DNA of 64,000 nucleotides, taken from the NCBI RefSeq assembly GCF_018982885.2, contig NZ_CP081848.1, positions 3,798,501 through 3,862,500 on the forward strand, written 5' to 3'. Below are positions 19,218 to 28,216 of this stretch, piece after piece (the first letter of the stretch is position 1; each line of letters begins with the position of its first letter). The position numbers were made by a program, and so were the translations under genes. The notes below the pieces were generated by a model. That model did no database searches. It had not been told where the DNA came from and saw only the letters and a list, made by a program, of their open reading frames with translations. Source of the stretch: Polymorphobacter megasporae. GTDB lineage: Bacteria; Pseudomonadota; Alphaproteobacteria; Sphingomonadales; Sphingomonadaceae.

Positions 19218-19255
19218 GCAAGGGCATGGTCCCCCTCCCCGAAGACGGGGAGGAT
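19203..19255 (-). repeat. double-hairpin repeat, right copy flanking the DUF559 gene
   Basis: 53 bases, the inverted copy of 18774-18828. On this strand it holds CCATGCAAGGGCATGG and CCTCCCCGAAGACGGGGAGG. The second copy supplies the ATG of the DUF559 gene. Confidence 0.85.
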
Positions 19256-19266
19256 TTCGATCAAAT

Positions 19267-20865
19267 TCATATCGTCAGCGCCTTCGGGCGGGCGCTCGTC
19301 AGCCAGCGCGAGACCATCAGACGAACGACGGTGACGGCGGTAAAGACGCTCGTGGCGATGCCGATCGACAGCACCACCGCGAAGCCCTTGATCGGCCCCG
19401 ACCCGAACATGAACATGATGATCGCGACGATGATGTTGAGCGAGTTCGCGTCCCAGATCGTCCGCGTCGCGTCGCGGAAGCCGACCTCGACGCTCGCGAT
19501 GACGCCCCGGCCCTTGCGCTGCTCCTCGCGGATGCGCTCGTTGATCAGGACGTTGGCGTCGACCGCCGCGCCGATCGTCAGGACAAGGCCCGCGATCCCC
19601 GGCAGCGTCAGCGTCGCGCCGACGACCGACATCACGCCGATGATCAGGATCATGTTGAGGATCAGCGCGATCACCGAATAGACGCCGAAGCGGCCGTAGG
19701 TGACGATCATCAGCAGCGCGACCGCGATCACCGCGGTGCCCGCAGCGAGGCTGCCGGCGCGGATCGAGTCGGCACCGAGGTCGGGACCGACGGTGCGTTC
19801 CTCGACGACCTTCAGCTCGACCGGCAGCTTGCCCGACCGCAGCAGGATGGCGAACTGGTTCGCGCTCGCGGTCGTGTAGTTGCCCGAGATGATGCCCGAG
19901 CCGCCGAGGATCGCGCCATTGATCCGTGGCGCGGAGATGACCTTGTTGTCGAGGATGATCGCGAACGGCTTGCCGACATTCTCCTGCGTCGCCTTGGCGA
20001 AGCGGCGGCCGCCGGTCGAATCGAAGCGGAAGGTGACGGCGGGCGAGCCGTTGTCGTCCTGCCCGACCTGGCTGTCGACGAGCTGGTCGCCGGTGATCAT
20101 CGCGCGGCGCTTGACCGCGACGGTGCCCGGCTGGTCGGCATACGGCAGGATCTGGCTGCCGGCGGGGGCGTGACCCGCGGCGACTTCGGCGGGGTCGGCG
20201 TCGGTGTCGACGAGCTTGAATTCGAGCTTGGCGGTCTTGCCGAGCAGCGCCTTAAGCGCCGACGGGTCCTGCAGGCCGGGGACTTGGACGACGATGCGGT
20301 TGTCGCCCTGGCGGACGATCGTCGGCTCGCGGGTGCCGAGTTCGTCGATCCGGCGGCGGATGACTTCTACCGCCTGCTCCATCGCGCTGTTGGTCGCCGA
20401 CGTGATGCCGGCGTCGGTCGGCGTCATCGTCACGCGGTTGCCGTCGACGACGGCGACCTCGACATCGCGCTGCCCGGTGAGGTTGCCGACGGGGCGCGTT
20501 ACCTTGCGCAGCGTTTCGACCGCACGGTCGAGCTGGGTCGGGTCGGTCACCGTCAGTGCGACGGCGCTGCCGGTGATGCCGAGGTCGCGATACTTGACCG
20601 CGCCGCCGTCGGCTCCAGCGAGTTCGGTACGGGCAGTTTCCTCGAGGCCGTCGAGCTTCTGCTTGCGGACGTCGTCGGTCGCCGCTTCGAGCATCATGTA
20701 GCTGCCGCCGCGCAGGTCGAGGCCGAGATTGAGCGTTCCCGTGGGCACGAACGACGGCAGCGACTTGAGCGTCGCCGCGGGGATGAAATTGGGGATCGCG
20801 AAGATCACGCCGAGGACCAGCGTGGCCAGAATCGTCCACACTTTCCAGTTTGGAAAGCCGAGCAT
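19267..20865 (-). CDS. secD: protein translocase subunit SecD
   Basis: 532 aa. N-terminal span (WTILATLVLGVIFAIPNF), the conserved TLNLGLDLRGGSYMMLE motif, a periplasmic P1 region, and five C-terminal RND spans. The core holds AAVDANVLINERIREE and EVGFRDATRTIWDANS, which carry the conserved Asp and Arg of the proton path. It works with SecF, YajC and SecYEG to pull proteins out on the periplasmic side. One base separates its start from the yajC stop region, so the two are co-transcribed. Downstream, secF is reached only after the DUF559 insertion. Confidence 0.97.
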   Translation of the reverse strand: MLGFPNWKVWTILATLVLGVIFAIPNFIPAATLKSLPSFVPTGTLNLGLDLRGGSYMMLEAATDDVRKQKLDGLEETARTELAGADGGAVKYRDLGITGSAVALTVTDPTQLDRAVETLRKVTRPVGNLTGQRDVEVAVVDGNRVTMTPTDAGITSATNSAMEQAVEVIRRRIDELGTREPTIVRQGDNRIVVQVPGLQDPSALKALLGKTAKLEFKLVDTDADPAEVAAGHAPAGSQILPYADQPGTVAVKRRAMITGDQLVDSQVGQDDNGSPAVTFRFDSTGGRRFAKATQENVGKPFAIILDNKVISAPRINGAILGGSGIISGNYTTASANQFAILLRSGKLPVELKVVEERTVGPDLGADSIRAGSLAAGTAVIAVALLMIVTYGRFGVYSVIALILNMILIIGVMSVVGATLTLPGIAGLVLTIGAAVDANVLINERIREEQRKGRGVIASVEVGFRDATRTIWDANSLNIIVAIIMFMFGSGPIKGFAVVLSIGIATSVFTAVTVVRLMVSRWLTSARPKALTI

Positions 20866-20866
20866 G

Positions 20867-21208
20867 CTAGTTCTTCGTGTCGTTGGCGGCGGCGGGGAGC
20901 GGCTTGGTCCGGACTTCGGACAGCGTGCCCTTGACGACGCGCAGCTTGACGCCGGTCGCGACCTCGACCTCGAGCTCGGTGTCGGCGACCTTGGTCACCC
21001 GTCCGATCAGCCCGCCGCCGGTGACGACCTCGTCGCCGCGCTTGACCGCGTCGATCGCGGCGCGATGCGCCTTGGCGCGCTGCTGCTGCGGGCGGATCAT
21101 CAGGAAGTAGAAGATCGCGAAAATCGCCACATACGGCAGGAACAGGAGCAGGTTGCCCTGGAGGCCGGAGGCCGCTGCCGTCTGGGCATAGGCCGGGGAT
21201 GAGAACAT
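20867..21208 (-). CDS. yajC: Sec translocon accessory protein YajC
   Basis: 113 aa. Short N-terminus, one membrane span (LLLFLPYVAIFAIFYFLMI) followed at once by RPQQQRAKAHR, the YajC hallmark. Then VKRGDEVVTGGGLIGRVTKV and a small beta domain. ATG 21208 is preceded by GGAAGAAA. First gene of the yajC-secD-(DUF559)-secF operon. Confidence 0.96.
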   Translation of the reverse strand: MFSSPAYAQTAAASGLQGNLLLFLPYVAIFAIFYFLMIRPQQQRAKAHRAAIDAVKRGDEVVTGGGLIGRVTKVADTELEVEVATGVKLRVVKGTLSEVRTKPLPAAANDTKN

Positions 21209-21335
21209 GAAAGTTTCTTCCGTGGGGTAGGTTTGCGCGGCTCTATAGCCGATGCGAGGTAGCGCGCAAATGGTCGCGGCGCTGCTGGCGATCCTGCCCC
21301 TCCCCGTTGCGGGGTGGATCGGGTACATCGCGCCG

Positions 21336-22166
21336 ATGACCGACCCCCTCATCCGCATCGCCGACGCGCTCGATCGCCTTGTGCCGCCGCTCCCCGTGCC
21401 CGCCGATCCCGCGGTTGGCGATGCCTTCGTCTTCGACGGCGGCGTTCTGCGCGCGGTCGCCCCGCCGCCGGCCCAGCCGCTCGCTCGTTTTGCCGGGGTC
21501 GACGCCCAGCGCGATGCCCTGCTCGCCAACACCCGGCGCCACGCCGCCGGAGCAGCCGCGCACGACGTCCTGCTGTGGGGCGCGCGCGGGATGGGCAAAA
21601 GCTCGCTCGTTCGCGCGGTCCATGCGGCGGTGGTTGCCGAGGCGACTGGGCCGGCGCTCGCGCTGATCCAGGTCGCGCGCGACGATCTGACCGGCCTGCC
21701 CGGCCTGTTCCGCGTGCTCGGACTAACCTCCCGCCGCTTCATCGTCTATGCCGACGACGTCTCGTTCGAGGCCGACGAGCGCCAGTACAAGGCGCTGCGA
21801 TCGATCCTCGACGGCGGGATCGAGGCACGACCCGATAACGTCCGGCTTGCCGTCACGTCGAACCGGCGGCACCTCGTGGCGCGCGAGCACGCCGATACCG
21901 AGGCGGCGAGCGCGATCAACGCGCGCGACGTCATCGACGACCGGCTCGCGCTCGCCGATCGCTTCGGGCTCAGCCTCGGGTTTCACAACTGCGACCAGAT
22001 TACATATCTGGCGATCGTCGCGGGCTATGCAGCCGCGCATGGTCTCGCCTTCACCGACGCCGAGGCGCTCGAATGGGCGGTGGGGCGCGGCCACCGCTCG
22101 GGCCGGGTCGCGTGGCAGTTCGTCATCGAACTGGCGGGGCGCGCCAATCGCGCTATCGCGATGTGA
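21336..22166 (+). CDS. DUF815-family AAA ATPase
   Basis: 276 aa. After an N-terminal segment of about 80 residues comes Walker A in DVLLWGARGMGKSSLVRAV, then FIVYADDVSFEADERQYKALRSILDGGIE with the Walker B Asp pair. Sensor-like VRLAVTSNRRHLV and a C-terminal lid helix (WQFVIELAGRA) follow. DUF815 proteins are small AAA ATPases of unknown client. ATG 21336 is chosen over upstream codons because the domain begins here, though the ribosome site is weak. It is divergent from yajC and lies just before the sensor kinase gene. Confidence 0.85.
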   Translation: MTDPLIRIADALDRLVPPLPVPADPAVGDAFVFDGGVLRAVAPPPAQPLARFAGVDAQRDALLANTRRHAAGAAAHDVLLWGARGMGKSSLVRAVHAAVVAEATGPALALIQVARDDLTGLPGLFRVLGLTSRRFIVYADDVSFEADERQYKALRSILDGGIEARPDNVRLAVTSNRRHLVAREHADTEAASAINARDVIDDRLALADRFGLSLGFHNCDQITYLAIVAGYAAAHGLAFTDAEALEWAVGRGHRSGRVAWQFVIELAGRANRAIAM

Positions 22167-22188
22167 TTTGGTCCGCTATCGCTCGGAC

Positions 22189-23685
22189 GTGACGATTTCA
22201 GACCGAAATTTTCAACGGCTGGTCCTCGCGGCGATGGCGAGCGGTCTCGTGCTGTTGCTGATCGCTGCGGGCGTGGTCGTCCTTGCGGCCGGCGAACGGC
22301 AGCGCAGCACCGCGCTCGTCGTGCATACCTATGAGGTCGAGCGCGCGCTCGACAAGTTCAGCATCCTGACCGAACAGCTCGAAACAGCCCGGCGCGGATA
22401 TCTGCTCCACCATCGCCAAGCGTCGCTCGACACGTATCGGCGGACGACCGCCGCGATCCCGCATCAACTCGATCGCCTGGAATCGCTGACCCGCGACAAC
22501 GCCTCGCAGCAGACGCGGATCGTCGGCCTGCGCGCCGAGGCAAAGCTTCATCTCGATTCGGCGCAGCAGACCTTCGCACGGCTGGCCGACCCGAACCCGG
22601 CGATGCAGGCGATGGCCGATTTCGCCGTCGACAGCAGCTTCGTCTCGATGGTCGCGCTGCGCAACATGACGTCGGTGATGGAGACCGAGGAGAAGCGGCT
22701 GCTGGCCATCCGCCGGGCGGCGCAGGACAAGGCGTCGTCCGACCTTAATATCATCCTCGGCGTGGTCGGCTTTCTGATCCTCGGGATCATGGGCGGCGCG
22801 TCGTGGATCGTGCTGCGCTACACCGCCGACCTCAATGTCGCGCAGGAGGCGTTGCGCAGCGTCAATTCGGGGCTCGAAGACGCGGTGACCGCGCGCACGG
22901 TCGAACTCAGCCGCGCCAACGACGAGATTCAGCGCTTCGCCTATATCGTCAGCCACGACCTGCGGTCGCCGCTGGTCAACATCATGGGTTTCACCGCCGA
23001 GCTCGAGGCGGCGATCGGTCCGTTGACCGGGCTCGCCGACCGGGTCGACCACAGCGCTCCCGACCTGATGCAGAGCGATGCCCGCGAAGCGCTCGCCGAC
23101 CTCCCCGAAGCGATCGGTTTCATCCGCACCTCGACCAACAAGATGGACCGGCTGATCAACGCGATCCTGCGGCTGTCGCGCGAGGGACGGCGGACGCTGG
23201 CCCCGGCACGGGTCGATATCGCCGGGCTTGCCGAGTCGATCCGCGACAGCCTCCAGTTCCGGCTCAACGAACTAAAGGCCGAGATCGCGATCGCCCCCGC
23301 AATGCCGACGATCGTTACCGACCGGCTCGCGCTCGAGCAAATCCTGTCGAACCTCATTGAAAACGCGACGAAATATCTTCAGCCGGGCCGTCCCGGGCGG
23401 ATCGTCGTCAGCGCGCGGCGCGAAGGACAGCGTGTCATCATCGACGTCACCGACAACGGCCGCGGGGTCGCGATTGCCGACCATGAGCGGATTTTCGAGC
23501 TGTTCCGCCGCTCGGGGGTTCAGGACCAGCCCGGCGAAGGGCTCGGCCTCGCGCACGTTCGCGCCTTGTCGTATCGCCTGGGTGGCGTCATCACCTGTAT
23601 CTCCGACCTTGGCGCTGGGGCGACCTTTCGGCTATCGCTGCCGCACGCGCTGAAGGCCGAACTGCGCGAGGAAAGTCCCGCATGA
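22189..23685 (+). CDS. CHASE3-domain sensor histidine kinase
   Basis: About 498 aa from GTG 22189 (TTG 22168 is an alternative). A membrane span (residues 10-34) is followed by a CHASE3 sensor (ALDKFSILTEQLETARRGYLL) and a second span (about 188-208). A short coil leads to the HisKA domain with the phospho-acceptor His256 in YIVSHDLRSPLVN. The ATPase domain has the N box (SNLIENATKY), DNGRGVAI and GEGLGLAHVRAL. The signal is likely periplasmic and is not known. Its stop overlaps the next start (ATGA), and two more signalling genes follow in the same way, so the three form one unit. Confidence 0.92.
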   Translation: MTISDRNFQRLVLAAMASGLVLLLIAAGVVVLAAGERQRSTALVVHTYEVERALDKFSILTEQLETARRGYLLHHRQASLDTYRRTTAAIPHQLDRLESLTRDNASQQTRIVGLRAEAKLHLDSAQQTFARLADPNPAMQAMADFAVDSSFVSMVALRNMTSVMETEEKRLLAIRRAAQDKASSDLNIILGVVGFLILGIMGGASWIVLRYTADLNVAQEALRSVNSGLEDAVTARTVELSRANDEIQRFAYIVSHDLRSPLVNIMGFTAELEAAIGPLTGLADRVDHSAPDLMQSDAREALADLPEAIGFIRTSTNKMDRLINAILRLSREGRRTLAPARVDIAGLAESIRDSLQFRLNELKAEIAIAPAMPTIVTDRLALEQILSNLIENATKYLQPGRPGRIVVSARREGQRVIIDVTDNGRGVAIADHERIFELFRRSGVQDQPGEGLGLAHVRALSYRLGGVITCISDLGAGATFRLSLPHALKAELREESPA

Positions 23686-24125
23686 GCGAACATAGCGTCA
23701 ACATCATCATGATCGAGGATGATGAAGGTCATGCCCGGCTGATCGAAAAGAATATCCGCCGCGCCGGCATCGCCAATGCGATCCGTCATTTCGTCGACGG
23801 CACGACCGCGCTCGACTATCTGTTCCACGCCCCCGACGGCCCGGCGAACAACGGCCCGGCGCTGATCCTGCTCGATCTCAACCTGCCCGACATGAGCGGC
23901 ATCGACATCCTCGGCAAGATCAAGGCCGATCCGCGGCTCAAGCGGACGCCGGTCGTCGTGCTGACCACGACCGACGACAAGCAGGAAATCCAGCGCTGCT
24001 ACGATCTCGGTGCGAACGTCTACATCACCAAGCCGGTCAACTACGAGAATTTCGCCCGGGCGATACAGCAGCTCGGCTTGTTCCTGTCGGTCATCCAAGT
24101 GCCCGAGGTCGGCGACGACGCGTGA
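23682..24125 (+). CDS. single-domain response regulator (Rcp1/CheY type)
   Basis: 147 aa, receiver domain only. Acidic pocket Glu-Asp-Asp at residues 12-14, phospho-acceptor Asp65 in LILLDLNLPDMSG, the Thr in VVVLTTTDD and Lys in YITKPVNYENF are all present. The slightly long insert after residue 50 is typical of Rcp1-like regulators that pair with phytochrome-type kinases. No output domain, so it relays phosphate or acts by protein contact. It overlaps the kinase before it by four bases and the response-regulator kinase after it by four (GTGA). Confidence 0.94.
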   Translation: MSEHSVNIIMIEDDEGHARLIEKNIRRAGIANAIRHFVDGTTALDYLFHAPDGPANNGPALILLDLNLPDMSGIDILGKIKADPRLKRTPVVVLTTTDDKQEIQRCYDLGANVYITKPVNYENFARAIQQLGLFLSVIQVPEVGDDA

Positions 24126-25156
24126 CCGAGCGTCCGCGCATCCTGTATATCGACGACGACGAGGGACTTTGCCGGCTGGTTTCGCGCGCGCTCGGCAAGC
24201 GCGGCTATGATGTCAGTGTCGCGACCAACGGCCTCGACGGGGTCGCGGAGGTCAAGAAGACCGTGTTCGACCTGATCGCGGTCGATCATTACATGCCCGG
24301 CTACGATGGTTTAAGCACGCTTGAAGCCCTTCGCGCCCTGCCCGACGTCCCGCCGATCATCTACGTCACCGGGTCCGAAGAGAGCCGGATTGCGGTCGCC
24401 GCGCTCAAGGCGGGCGCGATCGACTATGTCGTCAAGACGATCGGCGACGATTTCTTCGACCTGCTGACGAACGCTTTCGACACCGCGATGACCGCCGTCG
24501 CCCTGAAGGCGCAAAAGGCCGAGGCCGAGGTCGCGCTGCGCGCGTCGAATGCGCGGCTCGAGGCGCTGCTCCACGAGGTTAATCACCGCGTCGCGAACTC
24601 GCTCCAGCTTGTCTCGGCGTTCATTCACCTTCAGGCGAAGGCGCTGACCGATCCCGCCGCGAAGAGCGCGCTCGCCGACACGCAGGCGCGGATCACCGCG
24701 ATCGCGCAGGTCCACAAGCGGCTGTACACGTCGGACGACGTCGAGGGCGTGGCGATGGACGATTATCTCGCCGCGCTGGTCCGCGAGCTCGAAAAGACGT
24801 GGTCGACCCCGGCCTCGCCGCGCGCGCTCCGCCTGATCGCCGCGCCGATCCGGCTGGCGACCGACCGTGCGGTGTCGCTCGGGGTGATCGTCAACGAGCT
24901 CGTCAGCAACGCGTGCAAATACGCCTATCCGCAGGGCCAGCCTGGCGAGATCCGCATCGAACTGGCGCTCGACGGCGCGCGCGACTTCGTCCTCCGCGTC
25001 GAGGACGACGGCGCCGGACTGCCCGCGTCGAAGTTGCCGACCGGCACCGGGATCGGCACGAAGCTGATCGGCGCGATGGCGGCGAGCTTGGGCTCCAACC
25101 TCGTCTACGACCCGGCCTATGTCGGCGTGCGCGCGACGCTTCGCGCGTCGGTCTAA
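24122..25156 (+). CDS. response regulator fused to a HisKA_2/HWE-type histidine kinase
   Basis: 344 aa from a GTG start. Residues 6-120 are a receiver with Asp55 in LIAVDHYMPG and Lys105 in YVVKTIG. A coil then leads to a HisKA_2 dimerisation domain with His155 in LLHEVNHRVANSLQLVSAF, and an ATPase domain (VIVNELVSNACKYAYP, VEDDGAGLP, GTGIGTKLIGAMA). Having a receiver in front of a kinase makes it a mid-chain relay: it could be switched by the upstream kinase and then phosphorylate another target. HWE/HisKA_2 kinases of this layout serve stress and light signalling in alphaproteobacteria. Confidence 0.92.
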   Translation: MTERPRILYIDDDEGLCRLVSRALGKRGYDVSVATNGLDGVAEVKKTVFDLIAVDHYMPGYDGLSTLEALRALPDVPPIIYVTGSEESRIAVAALKAGAIDYVVKTIGDDFFDLLTNAFDTAMTAVALKAQKAEAEVALRASNARLEALLHEVNHRVANSLQLVSAFIHLQAKALTDPAAKSALADTQARITAIAQVHKRLYTSDDVEGVAMDDYLAALVRELEKTWSTPASPRALRLIAAPIRLATDRAVSLGVIVNELVSNACKYAYPQGQPGEIRIELALDGARDFVLRVEDDGAGLPASKLPTGTGIGTKLIGAMAASLGSNLVYDPAYVGVRATLRASV

Positions 25157-25241
25157 CTGCGGTTCGATCGCGCGTTAACTGTAGCATACTTGTCGCAGCG
25201 ATCGGTTATGGTGCACCGCGTCATAATTCTAGGAGTCGCCG

Positions 25242-25808
25242 ATGCGCTTGCCCTTGATCGCCCCCGCCGACCTGTCGCCCGAGCAGAAGCCGCTCTACGA
25301 CGACATGCGCAAAGGTATCGCCAGCAACTTCAATGCGTTCAAGGTCGAACGTGAAGACGGCGCGCTGATGGGTCCATGGAACCCGTGGCTCCACGAACCC
25401 GTGATCGGCAAGGCGATCTGGGACCTGACGCTGGCGATGACCGCGCAGGCGGTGCTTCCCGACAACGTCCGCCAGATCGTCATCCTCGTCGTCGGCGCGC
25501 GATTCGACGCGGCGTACGAGCTCTACGCGCACATTGCGGTCGCCGAACGTGACGGCATGGCTGCCGAACGCCTTGCGACGATCACCGCCGACCTCAAGCC
25601 GACCGACCTGTCGCCCGAGGAGAGCATCGCCTTCGACCTCGCCTTCACGCTCGTTCGCGGCGGCACCCTGCCCGAGCCGATCTATGCGCTCGCGCTCAAG
25701 ACCTTCGGCCAGCACGCGTTGAACGAGATGATCTATCTCGTCGGCCTCTACAGCCTCGTCTCGACGACGCTCAACGGCTTCAACGTCCCCGTCCCCGAGC
25801 GTGAATAG
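25242..25808 (+). CDS. carboxymuconolactone decarboxylase family (AhpD-like) protein
   Basis: 188 aa helical protein. TAGGAG lies 8 bases before ATG 25242. The family helix pair is visible in WDLTLAMTAQAVLPDNVRQIVILVVGARFDAAYELYAH and the second repeat ALKTFGQHALNEMIYLVGLYSL. It contains no Cys at all, so the CxxC peroxidase centre of AhpD is missing and a redox role is unlikely. The His in ELYAHI matches the usual conserved His of the lactone-decarboxylase branch. Substrate unknown. The patatin gene starts 8 bases inside its end. Confidence 0.82.
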   Translation: MRLPLIAPADLSPEQKPLYDDMRKGIASNFNAFKVEREDGALMGPWNPWLHEPVIGKAIWDLTLAMTAQAVLPDNVRQIVILVVGARFDAAYELYAHIAVAERDGMAAERLATITADLKPTDLSPEESIAFDLAFTLVRGGTLPEPIYALALKTFGQHALNEMIYLVGLYSLVSTTLNGFNVPVPERE

Positions 25809-26964
25809 CCCCGTCGCGTCGCGCGACACAGCACGTCCCAACGGCACGCCATTCGAGAGCGTCGCACTTCTCCTCCAGGGCGGCGGCGCGCTCGGTGCAT
25901 ATCAGGCCGGGGTATATGAGGCGCTCGTCGGCCACGGTATCCGCCCGACTTGGATCGCGGGCATCTCGATCGGCGCGATCAACTCGGCGATCATCGCCGG
26001 GAACGACGCCGCCGAGGGCATCGCCAAATTGCGTGGCTTTTGGGAATTCGTCAGCGATGCCGGGGACGGCGGCATGAGCCACTTCTGGTCGGGCCTGATG
26101 TCGGGCGATGTCGCGCGCGGGTTGGTCAACCAGATTGCGGCTGGCCAGATCATGACCAATGGCGTGCCGGGGTTCTTCAAGCCGCGCTTCCCGCCGCCAT
26201 ACCTCTCCCCGAACGGATCGCTCGCCGCGACGAGCTGGTACGACACCGCCGCTCTGCGATCGACGCTCGAGCGCTTCGTCGATTTCGACCGGATCAATGC
26301 GAAGGAAACGCGCTTCTCGGTCGGCGCGGTCAACGTCCGCACCGGCAACTTCGCCTATTTCGACAACGCGACCGATACGATCTGTCCCGAACACATCATG
26401 GCATCGGGAGCGCTGCCGCCCGCCTTTCCGGCGATCGAGATCGACGGCGAGTTCTACTGGGACGGCGGCATGGTCTCGAACACCCCGCTCGACTGGGTGC
26501 TGTCGTCGCGCTCCGACCTCGACACGCTCGTCCTCCAAGTCGACCTGTGGAGCGCGCGCGGCGACCTGCCGCGCGATCTCAGTGAAGTCGCGGTGCGCAT
26601 GAAGGAAGTCCAGTTCTCGAGCCGCACCCGGGCCGCCACCGACTCGTTTCGCGCGGCGCAGAAACTCCGTGCGGTGTTCAACGAGCTACTCGCCAAGCTG
26701 CCGCCCGAACTCGCCGAAAGTGCCGAGGCGAAGATCCTGACCGGGGCGTCGGACCCCGCGGTGTTCAACATCGTTCAGCTGATCTACCGCTCGCCGACCT
26801 ACGAGGGCCAGTCGAAGGACTATGAGTTCTCGCGGCGGACGATGGAGGAGCATTGGGCGGCGGGGCTGCGCGACGCCACGCACACCCTCGCCCACCCCGA
26901 GGTTCTGACCCCGCCGACCGACGCGCACGGCGTCGACGTCTATGATTTCACGAGCCACGATTGA
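25801..26964 (+). CDS. patatin-like phospholipase (DUF3734 type)
   Basis: 387 aa from GTG 25801, overlapping the previous stop. The oxyanion loop QGGGALGAYQAG (residues 26-37), nucleophile Ser56 in AGISIGAINSA and Asp221 in YWDGGMVSNTP make up a complete patatin Ser-Asp dyad. The C-terminal 110 residues (EVQFSSRTRAATDSFR onwards) match the DUF3734 extension. No signal peptide. Genes of this kind are commonly found next to 3-hydroxybutyrate dehydrogenase, as here (18 bases downstream), so a role in polyhydroxyalkanoate or lipid turnover is suspected, not shown. Confidence 0.92.
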   Translation: MNSPVASRDTARPNGTPFESVALLLQGGGALGAYQAGVYEALVGHGIRPTWIAGISIGAINSAIIAGNDAAEGIAKLRGFWEFVSDAGDGGMSHFWSGLMSGDVARGLVNQIAAGQIMTNGVPGFFKPRFPPPYLSPNGSLAATSWYDTAALRSTLERFVDFDRINAKETRFSVGAVNVRTGNFAYFDNATDTICPEHIMASGALPPAFPAIEIDGEFYWDGGMVSNTPLDWVLSSRSDLDTLVLQVDLWSARGDLPRDLSEVAVRMKEVQFSSRTRAATDSFRAAQKLRAVFNELLAKLPPELAESAEAKILTGASDPAVFNIVQLIYRSPTYEGQSKDYEFSRRTMEEHWAAGLRDATHTLAHPEVLTPPTDAHGVDVYDFTSHD

Positions 26965-26982
26965 AGAATAGGGAGTAAGCCC

Positions 26983-27765
26983 ATGATGCTCACCGACAAG
27001 GTCGCCGTCATCACCGGAGCCGCCAGCGGCATCGGCAAGGACATCGCCAAGGTCTATCTCGCCGCCGGCGCCAAGGTCGCGATCGCCGACCTCAACATCG
27101 ACGCCGCCAACGCCACAGCGCTCGAATTCGACCCGAGCGGCGAGCGCGCGATGGGTGTCGCGATGGACGTCACGCACGAAGACCAGGTCGACGCCGGGAT
27201 CGAAGCGGTCGTCGCCAAATTCGGCGGGATCGACATCTTGGTGTCGAACGCCGGGATCCAGATCGTCGCGCCGGTCGTCGACTACAGCTTCGCCAACTGG
27301 AAGAAGATGCTCGCGATCCACCTCGACGGCGCGTTCCTGACGACCAAGGCGTGCCTCAAGCACATGTACGCGCAGGGGCGCGGCGGCAGCGTCATCTACA
27401 TGGGCTCGGTCCACAGCAAGGAAGCGTCGAAGCTCAAGTCGGCTTACGTCACCGCGAAGCACGGGCTGGTCGGCCTCGCCAAGGTCGTCGCCAAGGAAGG
27501 CGCCGAGCACCACGTCCGCGCCAACGTCATCTGCCCCGGCTTCGTCCGCACCCCGCTTGTCGAGAAGCAGATTCCCGAGCAGGCCAAGGAACTCGGGATT
27601 TCCGAGGACGACGTCGTCAAGAAGGTCATGCTCGCCGAAACCGTCGACGGCGAGTTCACCACCGTCGACGATGTCGCCCAGGTCGCGCTGTTCCTCGCCG
27701 GCTTCCCGTCGAACGCGCTGACCGGGCAGAGCATCGTCGTCAGCCACGGCTGGTTCATGCAATAG
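26983..27765 (+). CDS. bdhA: 3-hydroxybutyrate dehydrogenase (SDR family)
   Basis: 260 aa. NAD-binding [18 protein letters not shown] at the N-terminus, NAG in [13 protein letters not shown], and the catalytic Tyr and Lys in [19 protein letters not shown]. The segment [20 protein letters not shown] is characteristic of D-3-hydroxybutyrate dehydrogenases, as is the ending SHGWFMQ. It interconverts 3-hydroxybutyrate and acetoacetate, linking polyhydroxybutyrate to acetyl-CoA. GGGAGTAAG precedes the tandem ATG ATG start. Last gene of the three-gene operon. Confidence 0.93.
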   Translation: MMLTDKVAVITGAASGIGKDIAKVYLAAGAKVAIADLNIDAANATALEFDPSGERAMGVAMDVTHEDQVDAGIEAVVAKFGGIDILVSNAGIQIVAPVVDYSFANWKKMLAIHLDGAFLTTKACLKHMYAQGRGGSVIYMGSVHSKEASKLKSAYVTAKHGLVGLAKVVAKEGAEHHVRANVICPGFVRTPLVEKQIPEQAKELGISEDDVVKKVMLAETVDGEFTTVDDVAQVALFLAGFPSNALTGQSIVVSHGWFMQ

Positions 27766-27823
27766 GCATGATGCGCGGCACCGGCCGATCCGGTGCCGCG
27801 CATGTCGTCAGGCTTGAACGCGA

Positions 27824-28216
27824 TCAGGCTGGGTGATGCTTCTTCGCCTCGCCGCGTGCTTTATCCGCCGCAAGACGTTGCGACCGCTCCGCCGGGGTCT
27901 CGGTTGCAGACCGCTTTGCGAGCGCGCGCGTCTCATCGGCCGCAAGACGCTGTCTGTCCCCGGCCGCATCGGCCGCCGTCGGCTTTTCGGCACGCTCGGC
28001 GGCCAGCCCTCGCGCCCTGTCGGCGGCGAGGCGGCTCGACCGCTGTGCGGGGGTTTCGTTGGCGTGTGCGGTCGAGTGTGCGCGATCGTTCGCGAGCCGC
28101 TGGCCGCGTTCAGTCGGCGTCTCGCCCGAATGCGGCAACGGTGCCACCGGTGGCGCCGTCTGCGCGGTCGCCGCCACGGCGATGAAAGCGGTCATCAGGA
28201 TAATTGGAAGTTTCAT
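27824..28216 (-). CDS. small exported protein with charged repeats
   Basis: 130 aa. Signal peptide MKLPIILMTAFIAVAATAQ, then three imperfect repeats built on ETPxxRxxRLAxDRARG (about residues 31-46, 53-69 and 106-122) joined by Ala/Glu/Arg-rich helix. I know no function for it. The repeats are very polar and predicted helical, which suits a periplasmic or envelope coiled region. It is alone, convergent with the dehydrogenase operon; 124 bases separate it from the acyltransferase gene. Confidence 0.7.
   Translation of the reverse strand: MKLPIILMTAFIAVAATAQTAPPVAPLPHSGETPTERGQRLANDRAHSTAHANETPAQRSSRLAADRARGLAAERAEKPTAADAAGDRQRLAADETRALAKRSATETPAERSQRLAADKARGEAKKHHPA

Larger units (their letters stand above)
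18774..19255 (-). mobile_element. putative repeat-bounded DUF559 unit
   Basis: A 482-base block: inverted double-hairpin repeats at both ends and one nuclease-like gene that starts inside one repeat and ends beyond the other. It leaves only about 25 bases of original spacer between secD stop and secF start. TTGATC at the left edge and GATCAA just past the right repeat extend the symmetry. Mobility is inferred from architecture, not shown. Confidence 0.5.

Noticed and set aside
19129..20934. A 601-codon forward-strand open frame
   Set aside because: Antisense to secD and repeat sequence; no recognisable domain.
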